NCBI RefSeq assembly: GCF_900105115.1 | Contig: NZ_FNRV01000001.1 | Coordinates: forward strand, 1,798,001-1,862,000 | Direction: 5' to 3' | Source of the DNA: Pseudomonas mohnii | Lineage (GTDB): Bacteria > Pseudomonadota > Gammaproteobacteria > Pseudomonadales > Pseudomonadaceae | DNA length: 64,000 nucleotides | Part shown: positions 9,041 to 17,959 of the stretch, in pieces | Layout of the letters: the number at the start of each line of letters is the position of its first letter | Position numbering within the stretch: position 1 is the first letter of the stretch | Position numbers and translations under genes: made by a program | The notes under the pieces: model-generated | Databases searched by the model: none | What the model saw: the letters and a program-made list of their open reading frames with translations, nothing else | Told to the model about the DNA's origin: nothing

Positions 9041-9154
9041 CTCATTTTGATCTGGCACCTTTAACACCCTTGCAGGATTGAAAGTGTCTCGCTAATGACG
9101 TTGTCCAGTTCACTGCCTAACCGGTAAACGCCCAGTGCCGGTATACGTCAGACG

Positions 9155-9202
9155 TTAAATGTTGGCCGCCAGCACTGTGCTGCTCGGATCGATCACCGCC
9201 AT
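9155..9202 (-). CDS. Possible 15-residue peptide with hairpin-occluded ribosome site
   Basis: ATG at 9202 is preceded by GAGGTGAG at close to ideal distance and encodes MAVIDPSSTVLAANI before TAA. The ribosome site lies in the 3' arm of an inverted repeat (CCTCAA on the 5' side, TTGAGG on the 3' side, 9 nt loop, 9211-9231). The unit sits between two terminator-like hairpins (9261-9291 and 9000-9040). It may be a remnant of a longer gene: a second open stretch of about 28 codons (with VYRLGSELDNVISETLSIL) follows in another frame. No family is recognised. Confidence 0.25.
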   Translation of the reverse strand: MAVIDPSSTVLAANI

Positions 9203-9260
9203 GCTCACCTCAATAAAAGAGCTTGAGGGGTGAAACCTGAAACGCGTGTTGGCCACGACA

Positions 9261-9291
9261 CAAATAAAACAGGCGGCCCCATGGCCGCCTG
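9261..9291 (-). terminator. Rho-independent terminator of the 1190-aa glycosyltransferase gene
   Basis: On the minus strand CAGGCGGCC pairs perfectly with GGCCGCCTG around an ATGG loop (9270-9291) and is followed by TTTTATTTG. It lies 20 bp downstream of the glycosyltransferase stop codon at 9312, which makes it a textbook intrinsic terminator for the flagellar run flgF-flgL plus glycosyltransferase. Confidence 0.8.
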
Positions 9292-9311
9292 CGGTGAACA
9301 CTCGCACCTGA

Positions 9312-12300
9312 TCAGTCAGGTAGCCAGCCCTCGATCCAATAGTTCAGGTTGTTGCCCTTGAGCATGTAATCGCGCAGCACTTCCTCGCGAAGCGCATCGC
9401 CCATGCGGTAGCTCGCATCGGGATCGGACAGGTGCATGCGAATCGCTTCAAGCCATTCCTCGGTACTGTTGCTCACGACCTTGGTGCAGGGCAGATAACC
9501 CCGATAAGCCTCGGTATCCGTGCAGATCACCGGGTACCCGCAAGCGCCGTACTCCAGCAGCCGCAAGTTACTCTTGCAGTCGTTGAAAATGTGAAATTCC
9601 AGCGGCGCCAGTGCCAGATCGAGATTCAGGCTGGCCAGCTTGGCCGGGTAAGCCTCCAGGCCAACGCTTGGATGAAACTCATGAACAAACGGCCGCAACG
9701 CGGGCGGGCACATGCCGAAAAAAACCCATTCGACTTCATTGGCCAACTGACTCACCACATCGGCAATGATCGCCAGGTCACCGTCATGGCTCGTCCCGCC
9801 GCCCCAGCCCACGCGAGGCTTGCGTGAGGTGCGGCGACGACTGGTGAGGCCGGACCACAGATGCGGCGCCAACATGTTTGGCACGACGCGAATATCATGG
9901 TGCATATCACGCAGGGCATCGGCCAGAGGCTGGGTCGAGACCACGACGCGATCACACAAGCCGACGCCACGGCGCACGATTTTATCGACCCCAACCTCGG
10001 CCTTGCGCAAGTGCGCGTTCTTTTTCGGCACATCGATTACATAATCGTCGAGCTCGAATATCCGGAAAGCGCGAGAGCCGTTTTTGACGCGCTCGACTTC
10101 ATCGACCGCATTCTGGTTATAGCGTCCCTGCAACACAATCACGTCGGGAGAGCAACGTTCCAGCTCGATGTCTGTCGGCGTGTAATAAGCGAGATGCCCC
10201 ACCACGCGCCCGGCGGCTTCAAGCTCGAAGAAGGGTTGAGTAACCCGGTAATGACCCACGGCACTGGCATTGATGGGAATGCCCAGTACTTTGGGCAACA
10301 TCGGACGCAGGAACGGGTCCCAACCGGCTTTGAATCCCGGCTCCAGACTGAAGTTGCTGGTGCCCAGACTCAGGTTGGGGTTGTAGGCCGGATCCCTCGC
10401 CACTACCGGCATCCAACGCTGATAAAAACTCTTCTGTTCGGCTTGAATCAGCTTGGGCGCGAGGTCCACAGCAGATGACGGAGCAATTCGCATCAGCTCG
10501 GCGTAAGGCGTCCACACCACCAGGTAGCCGCTTTGCCGTACGCGCAGGCAAAAATCAGCCCCGTTGAGCGCTTGCGGCAGATCGCGATCGTCCAGGCCGT
10601 GCAGTTCATCGAATACGTTCTTGCGTACCAGCAAGCAATCGATTCCCACTGCACTGAAATTCTGTACGGTCTGCTGACGCTGCATGTAACCCGGCGTGTT
10701 GAACAGCTCGCCACGATTGGGCACGCCGGTCGTGCCGCGCAACCCCAGCACCTGGGCCGCGCCCTCGATACGCCCTTGCGGGCTCACCAGGCGACCACCG
10801 ACCACGCCGACTTCAGGTCTCCGTGCGTGGTTGAGCAACTCGTCGAGCCACTCAGGGCTCACAACAGCGGTGTATGCACTCAGAAACAGCAGGTAGTCAC
10901 CCCGCGCCTGACTCGCGGCAAAGTTGTGCAGCGCAGCCAGATTGTCGCCGTAATCACAGCGCAATACGCGCAACTTCTCGCTGCCCATTTGCTCGAGGGC
11001 CGACAGCCAGTTGCGGGCGTCCACAGCACTGCTGGCGTTATCGACAATCAGAATTTCATAGTGCGCGAAAGCGGTTTTCTCCAACAAGCTTTCAACGCAA
11101 CGCTGAAGCGCACTCAGTCCATCGCGAGTCGCAACGATGATCGAAACCATGGCCGGCTGATCGTGCAGATAATCGACGCGGTTGATCATCGCCTGACTGC
11201 CGGCACGGATCGTGTGCGGTACACCGAGCCGATCCAGATGCGCGGCCAGTACCCGCGGGCTCTGTTCGATCACCTCAGGCTGATTCACCCACTGCGACAG
11301 GCGCAATGTGGACTCGACGAGCACTTCGGCAATGTGCCCGATGGCGTGCGGCCCGCTGCTCTCCACCAGACGCCAGAGCAGATCATGCACACCCAGTTCG
11401 CCAAAACCTCGCGAGATGCCGCCCAACTCGATCATCCGATGCCGTTGCAGAGCAAGGACCCGTCCGACATAGGGGTAGCTGCGCATCAGGTCGAGGTTGA
11501 AATCCGGTTTGAAAACCGGCTCGATTGACACCTCATCGCGCAACCCGCCTTCATCACTGTACAGACAGCGTAAGTCGGGCATTTCAACCATGCGTTCAGC
11601 GAGCAACAGCAAGGCCAGTTCATTGAGGCGATCACCAGCGCGAAGCAGATAGATCCAGTCGGCATTTTCCAACTGGGCCAGCAAGTCATTGAACTGGGCG
11701 ACCGGGTCAACTTCCAGGCGCATGTGACGTACGCCATCACACGATACTTGCTGCGACGAAGACAGCACCACCACTTGCTCGGCGGCATAGGACTGCAGAC
11801 GAATACTTTTGAGCGTTTCTTCCAGCGCCGAAGTATCGCCTTCGCTGTCGAGAACAATCGGCACGATGCGCGGACGCCAGCTCCAACTCTGCAAGCGGGC
11901 ACCGAGCAAACGCTGCTGGGAGGGGTTCAGGGCACGGCATGACAACCACTCGCGGTACATCTGCGAAAAGCTTTCGCTGGTGTAACCAACCCGAGTGTTG
12001 ACCAATGTCTGGATGAAGCCCAATTGTCGGCCGAGGGCGATTTCTTCCCAGGCATAAGCGTGCCCCTCAACCGCGTCCGCCAATGCCAGAGAACGCACCC
12101 AGCCCGGCGCGGGGGCAGGCTCACCACTGCGCAAGGCAAGCATTTGCTTGAGCCAGTCGAGTTCCGTTTTGAGCGCTGCCTTGACGGGCGCCTGCTGACT
12201 CAGTTGCGCAGGATGCAAGCGTTCCAGGCTTAACATCTGAGCCACCACCACGAGGTTGCCGCGCCGCAACAGGCAAGCGAACAGGGCGAAATCCAGACAA

Positions 12301-12884
12301 GCAACAAAGCCTTCCCCGATCTGGGTCAGGGCCGGCAAATATTCCAGCGCATGCCGGGTACGGATCAGCGCCCCGCTAAGGCCACTGAGAAAGTTGACCT
12401 GAGAACTTTCCAGGATGCCCAGCAGGTCCTCACCCTTGAACAGAGTGACACCTTTGGAGAAACAGCAATTGGCAACACGATCGGCCAACACAATGTGATC
12501 CGCGTCATAGAACTGCCGCTGGGCAATCACCAGATTGACGTCTTCATGATCGATGAAACCGGCGATCTGCTGGGCAATGCACTCAGTCAGCAACTGGTCG
12601 TCGTCGCACAGTAACTTCAGGTATTCACCGCTGGCCGCTTGCGCGCATGCCATGAGGTTGCCTTGAAATCCCAGACGCTGGGGGTTGCGCACATAGCGCA
12701 GGCAAATCGTTGCCGGCACCTCGCAGGCATCGACAATTTCGCGAATCTCATCGCCAGCACTGTCGTCACAGACGATCACTTCAAGATGGGGATAGGTCTG
12801 GCTCAGCGCGCTTTGCAGCGCCACTTGAAAAAACTGCGGATTGAAGGCGGGAATTGCGATGGTAACAAGAGGTGCTGGATTCAC
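9312..12884 (-). CDS. Giant multidomain glycosyltransferase next to flgL (Fgt1-like)
   Basis: 1190 aa from GTG 12884; no ATG is available near the conserved start TIAIPAFNP and no strong ribosome site is visible. Four modules can be read. A GT2 domain covers about 6-230 (VIVCDDSAGDE, CDDDQ metal site). A second GT2-like domain covers about 335-560 (LYSDEGGLRDE). A third, about 575-790, has MVSIIVATRDG, LIVDNASSA and VVGGRLVSP. The C-terminal GT-B part, about 890-1185, has FELDDYVID, VGWGGGTSHDGD and LRLLEYGACGYPVICTD. Length and position directly after flgL match Fgt1 of P. syringae, which glycosylates flagellin Ser residues. It may assemble several sugars of one glycan. Transcription probably reads through from flgL, and a terminator follows the stop. 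Confidence 0.9.
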   Translation of the reverse strand: MNPAPLVTIAIPAFNPQFFQVALQSALSQTYPHLEVIVCDDSAGDEIREIVDACEVPATICLRYVRNPQRLGFQGNLMACAQAASGEYLKLLCDDDQLLTECIAQQIAGFIDHEDVNLVIAQRQFYDADHIVLADRVANCCFSKGVTLFKGEDLLGILESSQVNFLSGLSGALIRTRHALEYLPALTQIGEGFVACLDFALFACLLRRGNLVVVAQMLSLERLHPAQLSQQAPVKAALKTELDWLKQMLALRSGEPAPAPGWVRSLALADAVEGHAYAWEEIALGRQLGFIQTLVNTRVGYTSESFSQMYREWLSCRALNPSQQRLLGARLQSWSWRPRIVPIVLDSEGDTSALEETLKSIRLQSYAAEQVVVLSSSQQVSCDGVRHMRLEVDPVAQFNDLLAQLENADWIYLLRAGDRLNELALLLLAERMVEMPDLRCLYSDEGGLRDEVSIEPVFKPDFNLDLMRSYPYVGRVLALQRHRMIELGGISRGFGELGVHDLLWRLVESSGPHAIGHIAEVLVESTLRLSQWVNQPEVIEQSPRVLAAHLDRLGVPHTIRAGSQAMINRVDYLHDQPAMVSIIVATRDGLSALQRCVESLLEKTAFAHYEILIVDNASSAVDARNWLSALEQMGSEKLRVLRCDYGDNLAALHNFAASQARGDYLLFLSAYTAVVSPEWLDELLNHARRPEVGVVGGRLVSPQGRIEGAAQVLGLRGTTGVPNRGELFNTPGYMQRQQTVQNFSAVGIDCLLVRKNVFDELHGLDDRDLPQALNGADFCLRVRQSGYLVVWTPYAELMRIAPSSAVDLAPKLIQAEQKSFYQRWMPVVARDPAYNPNLSLGTSNFSLEPGFKAGWDPFLRPMLPKVLGIPINASAVGHYRVTQPFFELEAAGRVVGHLAYYTPTDIELERCSPDVIVLQGRYNQNAVDEVERVKNGSRAFRIFELDDYVIDVPKKNAHLRKAEVGVDKIVRRGVGLCDRVVVSTQPLADALRDMHHDIRVVPNMLAPHLWSGLTSRRRTSRKPRVGWGGGTSHDGDLAIIADVVSQLANEVEWVFFGMCPPALRPFVHEFHPSVGLEAYPAKLASLNLDLALAPLEFHIFNDCKSNLRLLEYGACGYPVICTDTEAYRGYLPCTKVVSNSTEEWLEAIRMHLSDPDASYRMGDALREEVLRDYMLKGNNLNYWIEGWLPD

Positions 12885-12922
12885 GGCGGGGAAACTCGTG
12901 AGCGGCGGGAGCTTACTTCAAT

Positions 12923-12997
12923 GAAGTAACCCCCCGGAACCGCTGAAAAAAGACGGTTTGCTCTCGGCAGAGGCGACCTTCGCGAGATCATCGCGAA
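12923..12997. other. Two short hairpins in the flgL-glycosyltransferase gap
   Basis: The 122-bp gap between flgL and the glycosyltransferase contains TTCGCGA/TCGCGAA with a 5-nt loop (12979-12997) and TTACTTC/GAAGTAA with a 3-nt loop near 12923. Neither is followed by a clear T-run in the minus direction, so they look like RNA processing or partial termination elements, not full terminators. I see no ribosome site or sigma-54 motif convincing enough to call a separate promoter. Confidence 0.35.
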
Positions 12998-13006
12998 AGC
13001 ACGGAC

Positions 13007-14578
13007 TCAGACTTTGTTGAACAGGCCCAACTGAGCGATCTTGCTGAACGCCAGTTGCGATGCCTGCAACATGGTTTGCTGCAGGGTCAGGCGAGTCATC
13101 ACGTCAGCCGCATCAGAATCACGAATGGCACTCTGGGTCTGGGTATTGGCCAGCACCATGCTCTGGTTGATATCGGTCTGAGTCACCAATGAAGCGCCGC
13201 GCCCCCCGACCGAACTGACGCCGATGGCCAGCTGATCGATCCCGCTGGTCAGGTTACCGATACCGGCGGTGACTGCCGCGTTCATTTTCTGAATAGCGAC
13301 CGGATTATTGTTGGTCGGGGTCGCCAGCGCTGTTTTCAACTGGCTGACGGTGTCAAGAATGTTCTGGGTCTTGTGCGTATTGACCGAAACGGAGAACTGG
13401 TCGCCTGCACCCGGCGTGCCGGCCACCGTGAACGAAACACCGGACGCTGTAGCGGTCGTCCCGGCCACGGTTCCGGTGGACACCGGCTTGCTGTCAGCGG
13501 TCAATGGTGCTGCGTACAGATCAAAGTCTGTGGCACTGGTGAACTTCAGGATCGCTCCGCCATTCGGGAAGCTGGCGTTGTAATCCGTGGCGTTGGTCAC
13601 AGCGGCACCGGTCACCAGTGCGGCCGACGGGTTACCCGGGCTACGCGAAGTGGTGAAGGTGTCCGGCTTGGCGCCGAAAGTGAAGCTGTGGCCGGCGATG
13701 GCGGCGTCCGGGTTGGCGCTGTCACCGCTCTTCAAATTGATGTTGAGCTTGAGATCAACACCACGGAAGCTCACGGTCTGGCTGTTGGCGTTACTGGACG
13801 AGAACACACCGTTCTGGCTGGTTTCGGCCGTCACGTCGGTACCCGCCGCGTCGGTGATTTTCAGCTGAGTGCTGCTCAAGAACGAAACAGTGTAGGGCTC
13901 ACCACTGCGGAATTTGGCGTTGTAGGTCACATCGGAACTGACCTGACCGTTGGACAGCGACACTCGACCGTCATCAACGCCTGGAGCGGTGAGGCTGGTC
14001 TCGGTCCGATTGGTATTGATCGCCTGCTGGAACACGTCCCAACCGGTGCTGTTGGTGGCCATCGACTGGTTGTCACCAATCGGCAGATCAAGGGTGACCT
14101 GATCACCGTTGTAGGAGTAGGTGCCGTCAGTGTTGCGGGAGAACGGAGCCACATCACCCTTGGAGCCGGAGAAGATGTACTTGCCGTTTTCGTCCTTGGT
14201 GTTCATCAGACTGAGCAGTTGCTCTTCGATCTGCCCCAGCTCGGAGGAGTTCGCCTGACGGTCTGCATCGGTATAACCGGCGTTGCCAGCACCCAGCGCC
14301 AGCTCTTTGGCACGCTGCAACACGTTGCCGATGCTGGTCATGACCGCTTCGGTCTGACCGAGGGTCGCCTTGATAGTGGTCATGTTCGACGAATACTGAT
14401 CGAGCATCGAAGCCTGTTGACCCAACTGCAGCAACCGCGAGGCGCCGACCGGATCATCTGCCGCCGTGTTGACGCGAACCAGGCTGCTGGCCTCTTCGCT
14501 GCTCTTGACCACGTTGGCGAAGTTACGCTGGTAGTTTGCCGCTGAGGACTCGTAAAACTGGCCGGTGGAAATGCGCAT
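13007..14578 (-). CDS. flgL: Flagellar hook-filament junction protein FlgL (HAP3)
   Basis: 523 aa. The start MRISTGQFYES and the flagellin-like N-terminal helices (SSLVRVNTAADDPVGA) and C-terminal helices (TLQQTMLQASQLAFSKIAQL) form the D0/D1 coiled coil that joins hook and filament. AAGGAG stands 9-10 nt before the ATG. The centre (about residues 150-420) is a long beta-rich insertion with two similar segments (YTVSFLSSTQLKITD and ILKFTSATDFDLY). It makes the protein clearly longer than enterobacterial FlgL (about 317 aa). A related segment, YKVTFTSATDYTV, occurs in FlgK, so both junction proteins carry the same outer module. Last gene of the flg run; the glycosyltransferase follows. Confidence 0.97.
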   Translation of the reverse strand: MRISTGQFYESSAANYQRNFANVVKSSEEASSLVRVNTAADDPVGASRLLQLGQQASMLDQYSSNMTTIKATLGQTEAVMTSIGNVLQRAKELALGAGNAGYTDADRQANSSELGQIEEQLLSLMNTKDENGKYIFSGSKGDVAPFSRNTDGTYSYNGDQVTLDLPIGDNQSMATNSTGWDVFQQAINTNRTETSLTAPGVDDGRVSLSNGQVSSDVTYNAKFRSGEPYTVSFLSSTQLKITDAAGTDVTAETSQNGVFSSSNANSQTVSFRGVDLKLNINLKSGDSANPDAAIAGHSFTFGAKPDTFTTSRSPGNPSAALVTGAAVTNATDYNASFPNGGAILKFTSATDFDLYAAPLTADSKPVSTGTVAGTTATASGVSFTVAGTPGAGDQFSVSVNTHKTQNILDTVSQLKTALATPTNNNPVAIQKMNAAVTAGIGNLTSGIDQLAIGVSSVGGRGASLVTQTDINQSMVLANTQTQSAIRDSDAADVMTRLTLQQTMLQASQLAFSKIAQLGLFNKV

Positions 14579-14591
14579 GGGCTACGACTCC

Positions 14592-16649
14592 TTAAAGACT
14601 GTTGATCAGTGTGCTGAAGATTTCTTGCGCAGCCTTGATGATCTGCGAAGAGGCCGTGTAGTACTGCTGATACTTGACCAGATTGCCGGTCTCCTCATCG
14701 AGGTCGACACCGGAAAGCGAGTCACGTGCGCTCTTGGCGTTCGCCAGAATGGCCGAGGTCGCGGCACTGTCGAGCTTGCCTTGAGCCGCCTTGGCGCCGA
14801 CACCCTCGACCAGTTTTCCGTAAGCATCAGTCAGGGAAATGCCTTTGCTTGCCGAACCGGTGTCCACGACTTGCTGGGTCTGCAGACCCGCCAGTGCAGT
14901 GCCATTGCGGTTGTCCAGGCTGCCTGGCTGGCTGAGGCTGACGTTGATCGCCGTGCCCTTGTCAGGAGAGCCGGCCACCGTCATGTCGAAACTCACGGTG
15001 TACTGAGTAGCTGGCGCAGGTGGAATCGGCGAACCGGTCGAATCCTTGAGCGGAATATTAAGACTCAACGTGTTGCTCTGACCTGGCTGGATCGAACCCG
15101 AACTGAGCACGCCACCCTTGGCATCCAGGAGCTGATAGCTTTGGGTGGTGCCGTCGGCCGACGGATCACCGAACACCACTTTGACCGGAGTCGAATACTT
15201 CAGGCCGTTCTGCATCGCGGTGGTGGTCGCGGTGTCATAGATGTCGAACTTGGTGGTCAGGGTCGGCTGACCGCTGGCAGGAATGGTCAGCGTTCCGCCA
15301 CCACCCGGGGCGATGGCCGCGCCCAGCGGTGCCGCGATGGCCAGACGCTTGGAGTCGGTCATCTCGGTCTGGATGTTCGCCGCGGCATTTCGGGTCGGGG
15401 TGATCTTGAAGCTGTCGCCCGCGGCTGCCCCGCCGTTGAGCGTCAGCGCAAAGCCCTCGATCACCGGTGGCGGGTTGGTGGTGGTGCTGTAGGCGCCCAC
15501 GGCGGAGCCATCCGGCAAGCGTTGCACGGTGTAGTCTGTGGCGCTGGTGAACGTCACCTTGTAATCGTTGGTGGTCAGCTTGCCGCTGTCTTCAATGCTG
15601 ACATCGAAGTTGCCCGAGCCGGCGCTGTTGCCGATCGTCGCAATGCTGCGCTGAGCCATGTTCGTGGCAGTGTTGATGGAGTTGAACAGATTGCCGCCGA
15701 AATTACCGTTCTTGTCGATGCCTTGGGCCTGGATGGTGTTCATCTGATCGGCGACGGTGAGCGCCACACGACCCAACTCGTTCATGGCCGGATCGAGTAC
15801 TTCGCTGCGATAACGCAGCAGGCCGCCGATTTCACCACCGGTCATGATCGATGTGATGTCGATGGTGCTCGAGCCACGATTGACCTGCAGCGAGATACGT
15901 CCCGGGTCATCCTTACTTGGCACCGCCTCCAGTTTGTTGACGGTATTGCCAATCACCAACGGCTGACCGCTGCCCAGATAGATGTCTACGTTGCCTTCAC
16001 GCTCAACAAACTGTGCACCGGTAAAGGTTGAAAGCTGACGCATGGTTTCGTTGCGAGCATCCAGCAGGTCATTTGGCGCACCGCCGGAAGCGGAGACTTC
16101 GCTGATTTTCTTGTTCAACTGCGCCATGGTAGTAGCCAGCTTGTTGACCTGATCAGCCATGCTGGTCAGGTTGCCGTTGATGTCGGCGTTTTGCGAGTTC
16201 AACTGGCTGGAGATCGAGTTGAAGCGGTTGCCCAGGGCCTGCGCATCGCTGAGTAGCAACTGACGGGAAGCGTCGTCGCCGGGCTTGGCATTGACGTTCT
16301 GCACCGAAGCAAAGAACTTGGTCAGTGCGCCGTTAAGGCCAGTGCCGCTGTCGGAAAGCAACTTGTCGAGCGGCGTGACCTGGCCCAGATACGCAGCCGA
16401 ATCACTGTTGAGCGACGTCGTGGTCTGCAACTGTGCATCGAGGTAGCTGTTGTACACCCGGCGCACATCGGCCAGTGTCGTGCCGGTGCCGATGTAGACG
16501 TTGCCGTACTGAATCGACGCCTTGGAGCCCTGCACGGTTTGCTGGCGCGAATAACCGGCGGTGTCGACATTGGAAATGTTATTGCCGGTAGTCATCAATG
16601 CAGACTGGCTAGCGGACAAACCCGACATCCCGATATTGAGCAAACTCAT
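14592..16649 (-). CDS. flgK: Flagellar hook-filament junction protein FlgK (HAP1)
   Basis: 685 aa. The start MSLLNIGMSGLSASQSA with NNISNVDTAGYSRQQ is the signature of axial flagellar proteins. The C-terminus (VDLDEETGNLVKYQQYYTAS) is the conserved D0 helix. Together these build the first junction ring on the hook. AAGGT lies 8 nt before the ATG. The central part (about 330-600) is an enlarged, Ser/Thr/Gly-rich outer domain with a segment similar to one in FlgL. FlgK is exported by the flagellar type III system and needs the FlgN chaperone, which is not in this window. Only 13 bp separate it from flgL and 10 bp from flgJ. Confidence 0.97.
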   Translation of the reverse strand: MSLLNIGMSGLSASQSALMTTGNNISNVDTAGYSRQQTVQGSKASIQYGNVYIGTGTTLADVRRVYNSYLDAQLQTTTSLNSDSAAYLGQVTPLDKLLSDSGTGLNGALTKFFASVQNVNAKPGDDASRQLLLSDAQALGNRFNSISSQLNSQNADINGNLTSMADQVNKLATTMAQLNKKISEVSASGGAPNDLLDARNETMRQLSTFTGAQFVEREGNVDIYLGSGQPLVIGNTVNKLEAVPSKDDPGRISLQVNRGSSTIDITSIMTGGEIGGLLRYRSEVLDPAMNELGRVALTVADQMNTIQAQGIDKNGNFGGNLFNSINTATNMAQRSIATIGNSAGSGNFDVSIEDSGKLTTNDYKVTFTSATDYTVQRLPDGSAVGAYSTTTNPPPVIEGFALTLNGGAAAGDSFKITPTRNAAANIQTEMTDSKRLAIAAPLGAAIAPGGGGTLTIPASGQPTLTTKFDIYDTATTTAMQNGLKYSTPVKVVFGDPSADGTTQSYQLLDAKGGVLSSGSIQPGQSNTLSLNIPLKDSTGSPIPPAPATQYTVSFDMTVAGSPDKGTAINVSLSQPGSLDNRNGTALAGLQTQQVVDTGSASKGISLTDAYGKLVEGVGAKAAQGKLDSAATSAILANAKSARDSLSGVDLDEETGNLVKYQQYYTASSQIIKAAQEIFSTLINSL

Positions 16650-16659
16650 GGTTCAGACC

Positions 16660-17949
16660 TTATAAATTCGTTGAAACGCCCGCCGCAGCGTAGTTCTGGT
16701 AACTCGACATCTGCCTGGCTATCTGCGAAATCTTGCTTGCGTAGTCCGGGTCGGTTGCGTAACCGGCCTTTTGCAACTCGCGTACAAACTGTTCTGGGTT
16801 ATCGGCCGACTTCACGACATCTTGATAGCGATTGTTGGTCAGCAGCAAAGTCACAAGGTCATGGAAGCTGTCCTTGTAGGAATCGTAGGAACGGAACTGG
16901 GCCGTCTCCCTGACCATCTCGCCATTCCTGAATTCGCTGGTGATCGCCCGCGCCGAATCCCCCTTCCAACTGCTGCCGGCCTTGATGCCGAACAGGTTGT
17001 GACTACTGCTGCCATCCTGGGCGCGCATGACCGATTTGCCCCAACCGGTTTCCAGGGCGGCCTGGGCCACCAGGTAACGCGGGTCGACGCCGATGCGCGC
17101 GGCGGCTTCCTTGGCCATCGGCAGCATGGTGTTGACGAATTCGTCGGCGGAGCTGAAGGCTTTTTTCGCCGGCGCGAGCGGAATCTGCGCCATGGCTCGA
17201 CCGTAAATCTGCATACCACCGCCGGAAGCCGTGTCCGTTTGCGAAGCGAGCCAGTCGCCGTTGTACAAAGGGCCGGCACCGCTGCGAGTGCTCTGCGGCA
17301 ACTGGATTTTGTTCTGCACCGTGGCGGCGGTCGCTGCGGTGGTCGAGGCCGAAGGCACCAGACCCGCCAGCAAGCGGTCAGCCAGTTTCGGCGGCAAGGC
17401 CAGGCGCCGCTGATTGATCATCGCCATGTCGTTGCGATGCTCGCCCTCGCCCGTCGGCGCATGGACCGACCGCGAAGCCCACAACGGACGCTGTCCATTG
17501 ACTCGCGAAAGCGGCCCACCGGTTGCGACTGTACCGGCGGCCACCGGTGTCTGCGCGGCTGCCTTTGCCGCTTCCTGCTTGGCCGCCGACGCTGCGGCCG
17601 CCTCACCGGGAGCCATCGGCTTGTTCTTCGACATCTGCCGCATCAGCACGTCGGCCAGACCGATACCACCGCCCTCGCGGGACATGGAGACGGCCAACTG
17701 CTGGTCGTACATTTCCTGGTATTGCTTGGCCGCTGGCGTGTTGAGCGGATTGTCCTGACCGAGCGCCTCGGTGGCCGAGCGCATGGACTTGAGCATTTCA
17801 CCGAGGAACAGCGACTCGAATTCCTGCGCAACCTTGCGCATATTGCCATCGCTGTTCTTGTCGCCGACCTTGAGCTGGTTCAGACGATTGAGGTCCGAGT
17901 AAGAACCCGAATCGCTGCTGCTGACCAGACCGCTCTTGCGCATATCCAC
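16660..17949 (-). CDS. flgJ: Rod cap and peptidoglycan hydrolase FlgJ
   Basis: 429 aa from GTG 17949, which has GAGGA 8 nt upstream; the ATG two codons later is too far from it. The N-terminal rod-binding part (about 30-130, AQEFESLFLGEMLKSMR) caps the growing rod. An Ala-rich linker follows. The C-terminal glucosaminidase domain (about 265-415) has the catalytic Glu around residue 300 in AALETGWGKS and the HNLFGIKAG segment. It opens the murein so that the rod can pass through the periplasm. The last 15 residues (SSYQNYAAAGVSTNL) form the usual tail. It overlaps nothing; 10-bp gaps on both sides mark tight operon packing. Confidence 0.96.
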   Translation of the reverse strand: MDMRKSGLVSSSDSGSYSDLNRLNQLKVGDKNSDGNMRKVAQEFESLFLGEMLKSMRSATEALGQDNPLNTPAAKQYQEMYDQQLAVSMSREGGGIGLADVLMRQMSKNKPMAPGEAAAASAAKQEAAKAAAQTPVAAGTVATGGPLSRVNGQRPLWASRSVHAPTGEGEHRNDMAMINQRRLALPPKLADRLLAGLVPSASTTAATAATVQNKIQLPQSTRSGAGPLYNGDWLASQTDTASGGGMQIYGRAMAQIPLAPAKKAFSSADEFVNTMLPMAKEAAARIGVDPRYLVAQAALETGWGKSVMRAQDGSSSHNLFGIKAGSSWKGDSARAITSEFRNGEMVRETAQFRSYDSYKDSFHDLVTLLLTNNRYQDVVKSADNPEQFVRELQKAGYATDPDYASKISQIARQMSSYQNYAAAGVSTNL

Positions 17950-17959
17950 GATGCCGTCC

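Noticed and set aside
8840..9067. A 75-codon frame ending just before rfbF
   Set aside because: It starts at TTG without a ribosome site and runs through a terminator-like hairpin; kept only as a possibility in the leader description.
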